The notes below the pieces were generated by a model. The model did not search any database. It saw only the letters and a program-made list of their open reading frames with translations, and was not told where the DNA came from. From Azolla caroliniana (lineage: Eukaryota; Polypodiophyta): 64,000 nt of DNA. Position numbers and translations under genes: made by a program. Positions 31,976-42,300 of the stretch are shown here, one piece after another. Location: positions 1,860,001-1,924,000 of the forward strand of contig JBHGNT010000021.1 in assembly GCA_043228905.1 (NCBI GenBank), in the 5' to 3' direction. The stretch's first letter is position 1; the number at the start of each line of letters is the position of its first letter.

Positions 31976-32668
31976 TGTCGTGCCTTTCGGCTCCGGATCG
32001 TTGCGTGAGTCGGGTGGGAACCACCGGGGTTTTGGACTAGGAGGAGGAAGAATTTGAGACTATTATAATTATGAGTAGATTATTAGAAACTTGTGAATCC
32101 CACAAGTATAATGTATTTTATTGATTAATATTTATGTAAGAATATGTATTTAGATTGATAGAGAAAGATATAGAAATCTCGTGAATCCCACGAGTATAGT
32201 TTGTTAATTGGTGTTTTAGGAAATATATCCAATTTCCCAAATATTTCACACACCTATTACATTGTGCTCCCCATCCTTATGTAGTGATGGGAGAGACTAA
32301 GCATAGCTACATGCTTTTTTCTAATATGTTCATGCACACTAAATGTGCATGTGATGCTTTTCTAATCCTTGCTTTTATTTGCTAAATATAGTGCTCATGC
32401 ACGCTAGATGTGCATGAGTCACTTTTTAGTTGCTTGCGTTTTTCTATAAAATATTGACGCACTCTAAAAATGCACGATTTACCTTTTAATAAAGGTAGGT
32501 AGCATAATGGTAAAGTTGAAGTTTGGCTACGTGGAGGTACAAGGTTCGAATCTTGTCCTATGCACGTGATAAATATTTTGATATTCTTATTTTATTTATT
32601 TATATGTAATTAAATCGTTTATATTATTTTTTTACTTTTTCACGTAGTGTACGAAATACACTACGACA
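31976..32668 (-). repeat. T1 3' LTR (693 bp)
   Basis: Plus strand TGTCGTGCC...ACACTACGACA. It is AT-rich apart from a GC-rich first 70 bp. It holds a plus-strand tRNA-like module at 32492-32563 and several TGCATG-containing short inverted repeats (32329-32440). The minus-strand polypurine tract abuts at 32669. Confidence 0.93.
32492..32563 (+). other. tRNA-like module in T1 3' LTR
   Basis: A-box-like TAGCATAATGGTAAAG (32500-32515) and B-box-like GGTTCGAATC (32543-32552). The T-arm-like stem ACAAG/CTTGT is perfect, and in T2 it is GCAAG/CTTGC, a compensatory change. The 3' CCTATGC partly pairs with 5' GGTAGG. It is antisense to T1. Confidence 0.6.
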
Positions 32669-33133
32669 CTCGCCCCCTCCGAACCCGCACATCCTCCGGT
32701 ATGTGCCGAAGTTGCCGATGCTCGTTGTCTCCCTTTCATCCTCCGTTTGTCCCGCTATGTCAACTTTGTCTCTCCATTTTGAGTAGACCCATTCTTTCCA
32801 CCCGAACCATTGTCGCCATCTGATCCACCATATTCTTTGTTCATTCGTGGTAGTGTCTTTTACTGGGCTCTTTCTTGTCTTCATCAACCTTGACTTTTTT
32901 CCGGATCGCTCTTGTCCGATCAACTTTCGGTTTGATCGGCTTCCGATCGGATTCGTATTCGGCCGAATCGGAATCGGTTGTTCGGTTTCGATTGAGTCGG
33001 TCTCCTTCCGGCCCGGTTTCGATCTATCGGTTTCGGTTTCGGTTGGCTTTCTTTTCCTCGTTTTCACCAGCCTCGACCGGTCCAACCTCCAATTGAGTCG
33101 GATTAGCTTCTTTTCGATCGGCTTTCTTTCGGA
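32669..33133 (-). pseudogene. T1 gag C-terminal read-through tail
   Basis: The gag frame continues past the TGA at 33134-33136 with no further stop until it enters the LTR (stop near 32624). It encodes a basic, repetitive tail (KTRKRKPTETETDRSK, RKLIGQERSGKKSR) and ends in sequence matching the 3' end of T2's pol-LTR junction. Either gag originally extended here, with the TGA a new mutation, or the similarity is just the retained 3' end of an autonomous ancestor. Confidence 0.5.
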
Positions 33134-34414
33134 TCAGAATCCCGTCCGGATCACCTTCCATCCAAACCGGCTTCCGACTTTACCTTTCTTGCTGCCACCT
33201 CCCGTCTCTCCGGTCTCACGTTGGTTCTCGGACACAACTGCCGAAGTCTCTAGAATTAGTGGGTAGGAATCCTCGGTATTATCATCCTCCATTGTTTCAC
33301 CCATAGCCATATTCTCGGCTATCTCTCCGTCGTATTCGTCGGCTTCGACATTCGTTTTCTCTCCGCCACCTTCCGTCTCTTCGGTCTCACGTTGCCTTTC
33401 GATCGCAACCGCCGGAGTCTCTGGAATCAGTGGTGGGGAAGTCTCGATATGGCAATCCGCCATTGATTCGTCCATAGCCACCTCCGATTCGATTTCGTCT
33501 TTTGTGGCTACCTCCTTAATCACATCCGCTTCACACTCTTTCACTGCATCAATTATGGAAACATCAATTATGCTTACCCCTTTTTCACCTGATGTTTCGG
33601 ACACTTGTATTTCGAAATCTTCTTCTACACTTGGGTTATCGGCCTTATCCTTCGCCGTCGTTCTTTCGCAAGACAAGAGGGTAGCTTGTTTTACACCCTC
33701 TTCCGTCGCACCATCATGTTGTATTTCGGCCTTCATATCGGCTCCATCGTTTGTCTTCAATCGACCATCCTTCATCGGCCATGTCGTTGACAAGATTCTC
33801 ATCTTCCTCTCATCATGTCTCTGGCATACCCTTTCGACTTTGGCCCAATCCTCGGTAAGACCGTTCGCACCGTCATCATCTTCGAGTTCGATCCCGATGT
33901 CCATCCTTTCTTTTCGATCGATCGATTTTACGAACATTAGGACTTTATCCTCCCCCACCAATCTTCGTTCCCGCTCCGAGAGTCGAGCAAAACGATGCTC
34001 GAACTCTAGGAATGCTTGTGTTGCACTTCGGTGGGTCTTCTCCGATGCCACCCATTCGTCGAATTCTCGTCGATCTCGTCCCGTCCATCTCTCATAGTCA
34101 TATGCCTCCCGTAAAGCTTCTTCAAAGGACTCCCATGTCGAGTTTTGTTGTTGTATCTTGTGGATTCTCTCTTGTAGTTCGTCCGAGGCCACCCGACTAA
34201 AGGATATCACTTGCAATCCTTCCGGTATCCGATATTGCATCATCTCCGCCTTATATTCACGTAGGTAACGTGACACACCCTTACCGTTGAATTCCCCGTT
34301 TCGTCGCAGAAGCCGCTCTACTGCCGCCTTCATCTCCGACATCGCACGTTGTTCTTGTTGCATCCGCTCAAACATTATCATCATCATGTTCATCGCCTCT
34401 TGTTGATTCTCCAT
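33134..34414 (-). CDS. gag: T1 gag
   Basis: ATG at 34414 (MENQQEAMNMMMIMFERMQQEQ) is the first good start after the primer site. The N-terminus is Met/Gln-rich and helical. The capsid part shows FNGKGVSRYLREYKAEMM, NSTWESFEEALREAY, FDEWVASEKTHR, FARLSERERRLVG, DKVLMFVKSID and VCQRHDE, parallel to F and E-family gag. After residue 250 a long acidic Glu/Asp/Thr-rich tail replaces the CCHC knuckle and protease; it includes an internal repeat (PLIPETPAV.. / PLILETSAV..). There is no CCHC, so packaging must rely on the capsid, the tail or helper Gag (inference). Confidence 0.85.
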   Translation of the reverse strand: MENQQEAMNMMMIMFERMQQEQRAMSEMKAAVERLLRRNGEFNGKGVSRYLREYKAEMMQYRIPEGLQVISFSRVASDELQERIHKIQQQNSTWESFEEALREAYDYERWTGRDRREFDEWVASEKTHRSATQAFLEFEHRFARLSERERRLVGEDKVLMFVKSIDRKERMDIGIELEDDDGANGLTEDWAKVERVCQRHDERKMRILSTTWPMKDGRLKTNDGADMKAEIQHDGATEEGVKQATLLSCERTTAKDKADNPSVEEDFEIQVSETSGEKGVSIIDVSIIDAVKECEADVIKEVATKDEIESEVAMDESMADCHIETSPPLIPETPAVAIERQRETEETEGGGEKTNVEADEYDGEIAENMAMGETMEDDNTEDSYPLILETSAVVSENQRETGETGGGSKKGKVGSRFGWKVIRTGF

Positions 34415-34430
34415 CTCCTTGCCACCCGTC

Positions 34431-34450
34431 TTCACGTCGGGTTCACCAAC
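34431..34450 (-). other. T1 primer binding site
   Basis: TTGGTGAACCCGACGTGAAG on the minus strand, 2-3 bp from the LTR at 34453: the same motif as F, E1, E3 and E4. Confidence 0.7.
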
Positions 34451-34452
34451 TG

Positions 34453-35145
34453 TGTCGTGCCTTTCGGCTCCGGATCGTTGCGTGAGTCGGGTGGGAACCA
34501 CCGGGGTTTTGGACTAGGAGGAGGAAGAATTTGAGACTATTATAATTATGAGTAGATTATTAGAAACTTGTGAATCCCACAAGTATAATGTATTTTATTG
34601 ATTAATATTTATGTAAGAATATGTATTTAGATTGATAGAGAAAGATATAGAAATCTCGTGAATCCCACGAGTATAGTTTGTTAATTGGTGTTTTAGGAAA
34701 TATATCCAATTTCCCAAATATTTCACACACCTATTACATTGTGCTCCCCATCCTTATGTAGTGATGGGAGAGACTAAGCATAGCTACATGCTTTTTTCTA
34801 ATATGTTCATGCACACTAAATGTGCATGTGATGCTTTTCTAATCCTTGCTTTTATTTGCTAAATATAGTGCTCATGCACGCTAGATGTGCATGAGTCACT
34901 TTTTAGTTGCTTGCGTTTTTCTATAAAATATTGACGCACTCTAAAAATGCACGATTTACCTTTTAATAAAGGTAGGTAGCATAATGGTAAAGTTGAAGTT
35001 TGGCTACGTGGAGGTACAAGGTTCGAATCTTGTCCTATGCACGTGATAAATATTTTGATATTCTTATTTTATTTATTTATATGTAATTAAATCGTTTATA
35101 TTATTTTTTTACTTTTTCACGTAGTGTACGAAATACACTACGACA
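34453..35145 (-). repeat. T1 5' LTR (693 bp)
   Basis: Same length as 31976-32668 and apparently the same sequence. It carries its own tRNA-like module at 34969-35040 (plus strand), about 105 bp from the U3 start. Confidence 0.93.
34969..35040 (+). other. tRNA-like module in T1 5' LTR
   Basis: Copy of the module at 32492-32563, with the same A-box-like and B-box-like motifs. Confidence 0.6.
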
Positions 35146-36130
35146 ACGGTGTGCCATTACAGCGGGAAGAGGCCGAACGACAAAGAGAGTCGGCAAGGGT
35201 CGGCGTTGGGGCTAGGATTCTGGAGGCGTACGCAGCTCTTGAGGCGATGCTCGAGGAAGAGGAAAGATCGAGGCCGCAAGCCGAGACCGAGGAGACGGAC
35301 TTGCCCCACGCGATGGCGGGAGATCGGTACCACGGTACCATGGGAGAGGGTGCGGAACAAAATGCCCTCTCGATTTGCGGAGAATTGCCGAACGAGGACA
35401 AGGTTAGGAGCGGAGAAGAGCCCTCCACGCGGATTCTGGAGACTCTGATGGTCGAGCCCGTGTGCTGACATGAGACTGGAGAGAAGGAAGACGCCGACGA
35501 GGAGTCCTGGCACAATGCCAGCGAAGATGGATGGGAGATGGCCCGCGAAAATGTCGACGAAGAGACCAAGAAACGACCCGACCGGGGACCGAACCGTGCG
35601 ACGCTCCGATACAGGTGGTGCGTGATCTGGTCGTGGATTGTTCGATCGGGGCCCGATTCGGCATGAAGGTGCCGATACGGGAGAGGGTGCGGAACGAGCC
35701 GCCCTCTTTAACATGGGGAGAAAGACCGATCGGGCGAAGGTCGGGAATTGGAAGGAAGGTGATCAAGGGTTCATAACGAGTCCGGCAAGGTCGACATCGA
35801 AGCCGAAACTCCGAACATTGGAGAATCAAGCCCAGGCGGGGCTTGATTGATCACAGAGCAGATGCTATCCACCGAAACCACTAAAAGGGGTGGTGGCCCG
35901 GACGAGTCGGCAAAAGACGTTGTGAAATCGGTTACGCCACATCCTATCCGGAGACTTCGGCAGTTCGGCCAACGTGGCAATGTGAGACCAAAAGAGATGG
36001 AAGATGGAGGCAGGAACGCAGCAAGGAGAGCGACAACGAGTTCGGGAGAAGTACAGGGGATGAAGAGGAGAACGAAGACCAGTCCTACGGAGATCTTCAC
36101 ACTAATCCGGATGTCGGCCCGAGTGCCGGC
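35146..36130 (+). pseudogene. Element F gag tail and junction to RT
   Basis: After T1 the F gag frame resumes (VPLQREEAERQRESARVG, ILEAYAALEAMLEEEERS) as a charged helical and acidic tail. It is stopped by TGA at 35466 and read on in the same frame (HETGEKEDADEE). The part from about 35850 is also charged. In the RT frame it is open through DEEENEDQSYGDLHTNPDVG into IPKVIDLLKEK. No CCHC knuckle, retropepsin or N-terminal pol domain is present. The gag tail therefore joins RT directly, which suggests an internal deletion or recombination between F and a T2-type pol. Confidence 0.65.
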
Positions 36131-36412
36131 GTGATTCCGAAAGTCATTGACTTGCTCAAGGAGAAGGTGGCGATGGGGATTCTAGAGCCATCAACTGCTT
36201 CGTACTCAAATCGATGGTTTACGGTTCAGAAGAAGAATGGGTCACTCCGATTTATCCAAGACTTGCAACCGGTGAATAAGGTCACGATCCAGAACTCGGG
36301 AGTCGGTCCGATAGTGGACGAATTTGCGGAAGCTTTTGCCGGTCGTGCGATATACTCCATCGGAGACCTATACTCGGGGTATGACCAATTCCAACTAGCC
36401 GTGGAGAGCCGA
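36131..36412 (+). pseudogene. pol: T2/F pol: start of reverse transcriptase
   Basis: IPKVIDLLKEKVAMGILEPS, SNRWFTVQKKNGSLRFIQDLQ and GDLYSGYDQFQLAVES are the RT fingers and the first catalytic-region aspartate block. E3 is inserted in codon CGA of ESRDITTM (CCGA at 36409-36412 and 47410-47413). The frame resumes at 47414. Confidence 0.88.
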
Positions 36413-36960
36413 TGTCGTGAAGAAAACCGTCCACAAGCGGAATCGGTGTACCGGAGCGTAGAAACCGACTCTTCATGCACGTGCGCCTTAAGTTGTACAT
36501 AGGAGATCCTAGGTAGATTCGGTAGGTAGGGAGTAAAGGGGAAACGGCTCCTTCCTTGCCTATAAAAGGAGGGAGACGAGGAGAGTAAGGGGATCGCGGA
36601 GAGTCGAGGACGAAGTGCTGTCGGATTGGGCGCGAAGGCTTCTCTCTCTCTCTCTGGTTCGCAGACTCCATAGCTTCCTTCTGTGCAGGTTTCGGGAGGC
36701 TCGCGCTGCTCTGAGGAATGCCCGAGTGCTTCCGGCAACACCTCCAACTTGTTCCTGTCATTCTGTGCGTTTACGAACAGGTATCGGCATCTGTCCGCCG
36801 GCCTGTTCGGTTGTAACCGACTTCGTGTCTTGTTGTCTTCGTGTTCTTGTTGTTTGTCTTGTCAATACATACATACTTTCGTGTCTTTCTGTGTCGCTGT
36901 CCCACTCGCGTCTTTGCGTCGAAGGGCCGTGTCCCTGTGAATCTACGCTCGCACGTAGTG

Positions 36961-36994
<34 letters not shown>

Positions 36995-37057
36995 TCTTCG
37001 GTACAGGACCCCCGAGGTCCCGCCTCACTCCACGCATCCGCGAGGAATACCTCGACA
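36413..37057 (+). repeat. E3 5' LTR (645 bp)
   Basis: Includes TATAAAA near 36561, the CGAACAGG/CCTGTTCG inverted repeat near 36776-36811, and a (TC)14 tract. It ends CCTCGACA. Confidence 0.92.
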
Positions 37058-37061
37058 TATT

Positions 37062-37080
37062 TGGTGAACCCGACGTGAAA
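37062..37080 (+). other. E3 primer binding site
   Basis: TGGTGAACCCGACGTGAAA, 4 bp after the LTR. Confidence 0.7.
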
Positions 37081-37101
37081 GATGCGGCAGAAGAGCAGAA
37101 G

Positions 37102-38405
37102 ATGAGGGGGTCGGATCTTGCAGAGGCCATGGCTTCGGCCGTGGATCGGATATTGAGCACACGCGAGGGCACCGGTGCCCTCGACAGAGCCATTGAGGCG
37201 GTCATCGGTACGATCGGCCGTTTCAGCGGAAAGGATGCTACGAAGTATTTGGCGTCCTACGGGGCGGAAATGCTAATGCGGGACATTCCGGAAGAGAGGC
37301 GTCTTGCCGGGTTCCCTCGAGTGGCGATGCCGAGCATCCATGCGGAGGTGCTCGAGGTACGGGCGGAGAGCCGTACCTGGGAGGAGTTCGAAGGCCGACT
37401 CCTAGAGAAATATGGGCTGGACGACGCGCTCCGGCTTTCGAAACGGGACTTCATGGAATGGGTGGAGTCCCCCGGCAAAGGAAGAAACGCATCGGCACTC
37501 CTCCGGGAGTTCGAAGAACGCTTTGCGCGCCTTTCGGCGCTTGACCGAACTATCCTGGATACGAGCCGGGTCCTACTGTTCGTCAAGTCGGTGGACGAGC
37601 GGGACCGGGATCAAGTTGGCTCCTTGCTGGAAAACGAAGACGGGTTGACAACCGACTGGGCTGCGGTTAAGAGAGTCTGTGGCCGTTTCGACAAACGGCG
37701 AGAATGGGCTGACAACGGGGCGGCAAGTGCGGGCTCTGTTACATCAAGGAGGCTTGAACCGGCACCGCAAGTGCGAAGGGAAGAAACCCAGGAATGGCTC
37801 GAAACCGGCCCGGCTTCGACCAGCATGGTCAATGGCTCGTCCGGAGGAGCCGCGCTAGAGGAGTTGACGCGGGCGATAAAGGATCTCCAGATCGCCCAGA
37901 CTCGAAGGGAAGGCGGCGAATCGGCTCGTGATCGACGGCCGGCAGCGGGGAACAGGTGCATGTGGTGCGACGAGGTCGGCCACATTCGGAAGGACTGCGG
38001 CGATTTCGCAGAGGCGTTGAGAAACCGGGTGGTGTACCTGTGGGAAGGCCGGGTGCACGCTAGCGACACCAGGACGGCCCTGAGCCGAAATGACGGGCGA
38101 GGAGGTATGAAGAGACTGATGGAAGAGGCAGCGGCCCGACACGTGGAGGCCATCCACTACTCGGCGTCGGCCGGTATTCGGGTCGGGGGCAGCGAGACCC
38201 GAAAGGAGAGCAAAGACGGTTTCTGGTCGGCAATGCTGGAAGGCCTCGCCGGCGCGCGACTGAGGAAAGATGAAACGGACCACGTTGAGAGACGGGTCCG
38301 GGAAATAACCGGGTGGAGCGATCCGGTCGAGGAGAAGACGGGCTTCGTAGAAGCCGCTTGCCGGAACTACGAGGCTCTGGTAGAAGAAAAATGAGTGGGG
38401 AAAGC
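37102..38405 (+). pseudogene. gag: E3 gag, truncated at the assembly gap
   Basis: ATG at 37102 (RGSDLAEAMASAVDRIL). The capsid region is intact (RFSGKDATKYLASYGAEMLM, RTWEEFEGRLLEKYGLDD), with CCHC knuckle CMWCDEVGHIRKDC near 37960 and the spacer region ITGWSDPVEEKTGFVEAAC. TGA at 38391-38393 replaces the CGA found in E4 (VEEK-R-VGKPG), a C to T change at a CpG. Twelve bases later the sequence enters the N run, so the protease part is not seen. Confidence 0.88.
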
Positions 38406-38505
38406 NNNNNNNNNNNNNNNNNNNNNNNNNNNNNNNNNNNNNNNNNNNNNNNNNNNNNNNNNNNNNNNNNNNNNNNNNNNNNNNNNNNNNNNNNNNNNNN
38501 NNNNN
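38406..38505. other. Assembly gap (100 N)
   Basis: Exactly 100 N, probably a placeholder of unknown size. The left edge is E3 gag; the right edge is about 41 bp into the E4 3' LTR, by comparison with 44955. E3's protease, RT, RNase H and start of integrase should lie here. By analogy with E4 that would be about 3.3 kb. Confidence 0.9.
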
Positions 38506-39233
38506 ACGCGGGGGTCTCGAACCAAAGAGCAAGCGAGGGAGGAGAAAGAGAGAGAACCGGCTACGCAGGACCGGGGATACACAGGGACACGGCCCTTCAG
38601 CACGGAGAACGCGAACAGACACCGACACAGACAGATGCTAATGACTAAATATGTATATTAACAAAATGGCTAACACGACTACAACCCTCGATGGGGCACA
38701 GGTTGGTTACAACCGAACAGGCCGGCGAACAGATGCCGATGCCTGTTCACTTCGACGATCAAAGGGGCTGCCGGAAGCACTCGGGCGTTCCTCGAAACAG
38801 CGCGAGCCTCCTCGGAACCCTGCACAGAAAAGCTATGGAGCTCGAGAAGGAAGGAAAACAGAGAGAGAAGCGTCCAGAAACGGTCCGACAGCACTTCGTC
38901 CTCTCCGCGCGAGATGCCTGCAACAGCTCTTTCCTCCTCTTTTTATAGCCCGACGAGCAGGCCGTCATGTCAGCTTTATTCCCTGTCCCTTTTGGACAGG
39001 GATCCGCTCCGTTTTTCACGCATCCGCGTAGTTACGCCGCCGACTCGTACAGTTCGCGCGCGCGACCGAAAAGACTGTTCGCGCGGTCTTTGTCTCCACT
39101 TGAGTTAGGGCCCGTTCCTGCCGATTATCCTCCCAATTAACTTCTATGTACAACTTGGAGCGTGCGCGCGTGAAGAACCGGTTCCCACGCCTTGGTGCGC
39201 CGATTCCGCCTATGGACGGTTTTCTTCACGACA
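38506..39233 (-). repeat. E4 3' LTR (first bases hidden in gap)
   Basis: Matches 44997-45723 with no difference seen by eye. It ends TTCTTCACGACA and is followed by the polypurine tract complement TCCGCCCCCACCT. Confidence 0.93.
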
Positions 39234-39304
39234 TCCGCCCCCACCTAACCGCGCATCCTCCGGTATGCGCCAAGAGAGTTGGGACGGAGAAAACCGGCCC
39301 GTCT

Positions 39305-42300
39305 TCATTCCTCGCCCGTCGGTTCTTCCTCGTTCTCGGATCGTTCGTCACTGCCGACCAGGAGAGCCGGGTCTGGCTCGTCGTCGTGTCGCTTCTTGAA
39401 CGCTTTGATCCGCTTCCCTGCAACCGGTATCGCCATTCTCGTGCCGTCGAGTTCCGCCAGGTGATATGTCCCGTTGTCATTGGCGCTCTGTACCACGTAA
39501 GGCCCGAACCACCTTCGTGCGAACTTCCGTGTAGCTCGGTGCTGGTTGTCGAGGCTGCTATCGTAGACGAGCACCCAGTCACCTTCTTCGATTCTCTTCG
39601 GTCGGAGCCGGTGCGTTCGGTCGAACCTGGCTTTGTTCTTTTTCCTCGCCACTCGGAGCTTCTCCGCAGCCAGTTCCACGTCTTCCGGTCTCCGCTCGAG
39701 CTGTCGTATGCGCGCGGCCAACAACTCCTCCCGGCTCATCTCGTCCCTCCAGTCGACCGTTGCCCACGAGGAGATCGTCCGTTCCATCGGCATGACCGGC
39801 TTCTGGCCGAACATGAGCTCCGTCGGCATGTACCCGGTTACCGAACTGTGCGTGGTCCGGTCCGCCCACAAAGCATAAGGTAGCAGCCGCGGCCAGTTAG
39901 CGACTCGGCCTCTGCATGCCCGAACCAACGCCTTGACGATCGGTCCGTGTCCGCGCTCCACCTTCCCATTCGCCTCCGGATTGTACGCAGTGGTGAGCGA
40001 GAGCTTGACTCCCAGCCGGTCGAACAGCTCCGCGGCTTCTTCGGCGTCCAACTCCCCTCGGTCAGCCACGATCTTCCCGACGCACCCGTACCGGCATATC
40101 ACGTCCTCGATTAGGAACCGGCACACGGCCGCGGTTGTTTTGTTCGAAAGGGCCCGGCCTTCCACCTGGTTCGTCAGATCCTCCCGCGCTAGGACCAGGT
40201 ACCGCATCTGTCCTACCCCCATTGGCATCGTCACCAGATCTACCATCCATTTGAAGTGGATGGTCGGAGGGTGCGTGGGGTGAAGCTCGTCCCGATGTCG
40301 GACTATGGAGTGCATCTGACAGCTCTCGCAAGTTGTCACGAACCGATGCACGTCCTGGTACTGCCTCGGCCACCAATACTTCCCCTTCAGTTTCTCAAAC
40401 GTAGCCCATGTTCCACGGTGTCCAGCCCAAGGGCTGTCGTGGTAGGCCGTCAGCAGCTCCTCCTGTTCTTCCTTCATCGCCACCACCCGGAGCGGAGCGC
40501 CGTCCCTCTTCTTCGGGTGCTTCCATAGATAGCCATCCCGGAGGAAGAACCGGTACGCTTTCTTCCGGATCCGGTTGGCCTCGTCCTTCGTCCATGACGC
40601 ATCGGGCGTCATCGTCTTCAAAAACCCACCGATCTGCAGCCACTCCCCGTCGTACTTGCTCGCGTCGAAGTCGCTAAGCGCCGGAGTGCTTGTTCCGTCG
40701 GTTGTTACATACGCAGTCTCGAAGAAGTCCACGCCGACCTCTTCGTCCTCCGAAACCATGCCGCCCTCGTTATCGAATCTCGCCCTTGAAAGCATGTCGG
40801 CCATGGCGTTGTCTTTCCCGGAAATGTGTCGTATTACCGAGTCTAGGGACTTGATATACGCTATCCACCTGAGCATTGCCAGGTCCGGCGTCGCGCATCC
40901 GGAAACCATGCCGAGAATCGGCATGCAATCCGTCTCTATGATTACCTCCGTCCCGATCAGATAGTCCTTGTCGGCCTTCACCGCCGAAACGATACCCCAG
41001 AGTTCGCGTTTAACCTGGGCGTATCCTCGCTGCCGTTCGCTGAGGACCTTCGCGCCGAATCGGATCGGAAACCAATTGCCGTCCTTGTCTTCTTGGTTGA
41101 CGACCCACCCGATTCCGGTCGGACTCGTGTCAACCGTTATGTACATTGGGGTGCCCTTCCCGTAGACGGCCTTTCGGAGCGCCGGTGCTGCCGAAAGAGC
41201 CTCCTTCAGCTTCCGGACCGACTCCGTGTGCTTGTCTAGCCATTCGAATCTTCGCCCTTTCCTCAGTAATCCGTACAGCGGCTCCGCGACGTGCGCGTAA
41301 TGCGGGATCCATATGTGGTAGAAGGCGCATGCTCCCAAGAATCTTCGTACTTCCGTGACCGAGCTGCATTCAGGCTTCATCGCGGAGATGGCTTCTATCT
41401 TTGCCGGAGACGGTTTCCGGCCATATGGTCCACATAAATGTCCGACCACCATGATTTCCGACTGCCCGAATGCTGACTTCTCCCCCGAGAAGGTGAGCCT
41501 CGCATCCTCTAGCCTTTGTAGCACCTTCTCGCAGTCGTCGATGTGCGTTACCACGAATCGCCGGCATCCGTCCGGCCCGATCGTCTCGTCCTTCTCTTCT
41601 ATCGGGCATCCCTTGATCGGGATGTCGTCTAGAAACGGCATGGTGATGTCCGGGATGCAGTCCCTCAGCACCTTGTTCATTGCATTCACCATGTGGGCCA
41701 CCGAGTTGGTCCCTCCTTGCGGCAGCGTACACATCCGCACTAGGCCGAGGGGAGTTCGCATCGTCGTAATGTCTCTGCTCTCCACGGCTAGCTGGAACTG
41801 GTCGTACCCTGAATATAGATCACCGACCGAGTAAATCGACCTTCCGGCGAAGGCCTCCGCAAACTCGTCTATGGTCGGTCCGATCCCCGCGTTCCGAATG
41901 GTCACCCTATTGACCGGTTGCAGGTCCTGAATGAAGCGCAATGAACCGTTTTTCTTTGGTACCGTAAACCACCGGTTCGAGTACGGGGCGCTCGACGGCT
42001 CGAGAATGCCCATAACAACTTTCTGCTTCAACAGCTCCATCAACTTCGGGATGTGAGCTCTTGGAACCGGAATTGGCTTGAGATTCCACGGTACATGCGG
42101 TACCGTGAATATCACCATCGGCTCTACGATCGTCGGGTCTACGCACCCGATTTCCTCCGGTGAGAATGCGAAGGCTTTCCCGTGCCTTCCGAGCATCCTC
42201 CGAAACCGGTCTTCCTCCACCGGCAGTAGGAACCCGCCCCCACCTATCTTCAGCTCGCGGAGCGTCTCGTGGGTGAAGGTGTGTCCTATGCAGGCCGGAT

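Larger units (their letters stand above)
31976..35145 (-). mobile_element. Element T1, non-autonomous gag-only LTR retrotransposon
   Basis: A 3170-bp element with two 693-bp LTRs in which I see no difference by eye, so the insertion is recent. A perfect 4-bp target repeat ACGG lies at 31972-31975 and 35146-35149. The internal 1784 bp on the minus strand hold a primer site, one gag-like ORF and a polypurine tract, with no protease, RT or integrase. Its 3' end (GGATGTGCGGGTTCGGAGGGGGCGAG) matches the 3' end of T2, the likely source of enzymes for its movement. Confidence 0.92.

Noticed and set aside
32492-32563. A functional tRNA gene
   Set aside because: It has box motifs and a T-arm, but no complete cloverleaf, and it repeats within LTRs; treated as a tRNA-like module.
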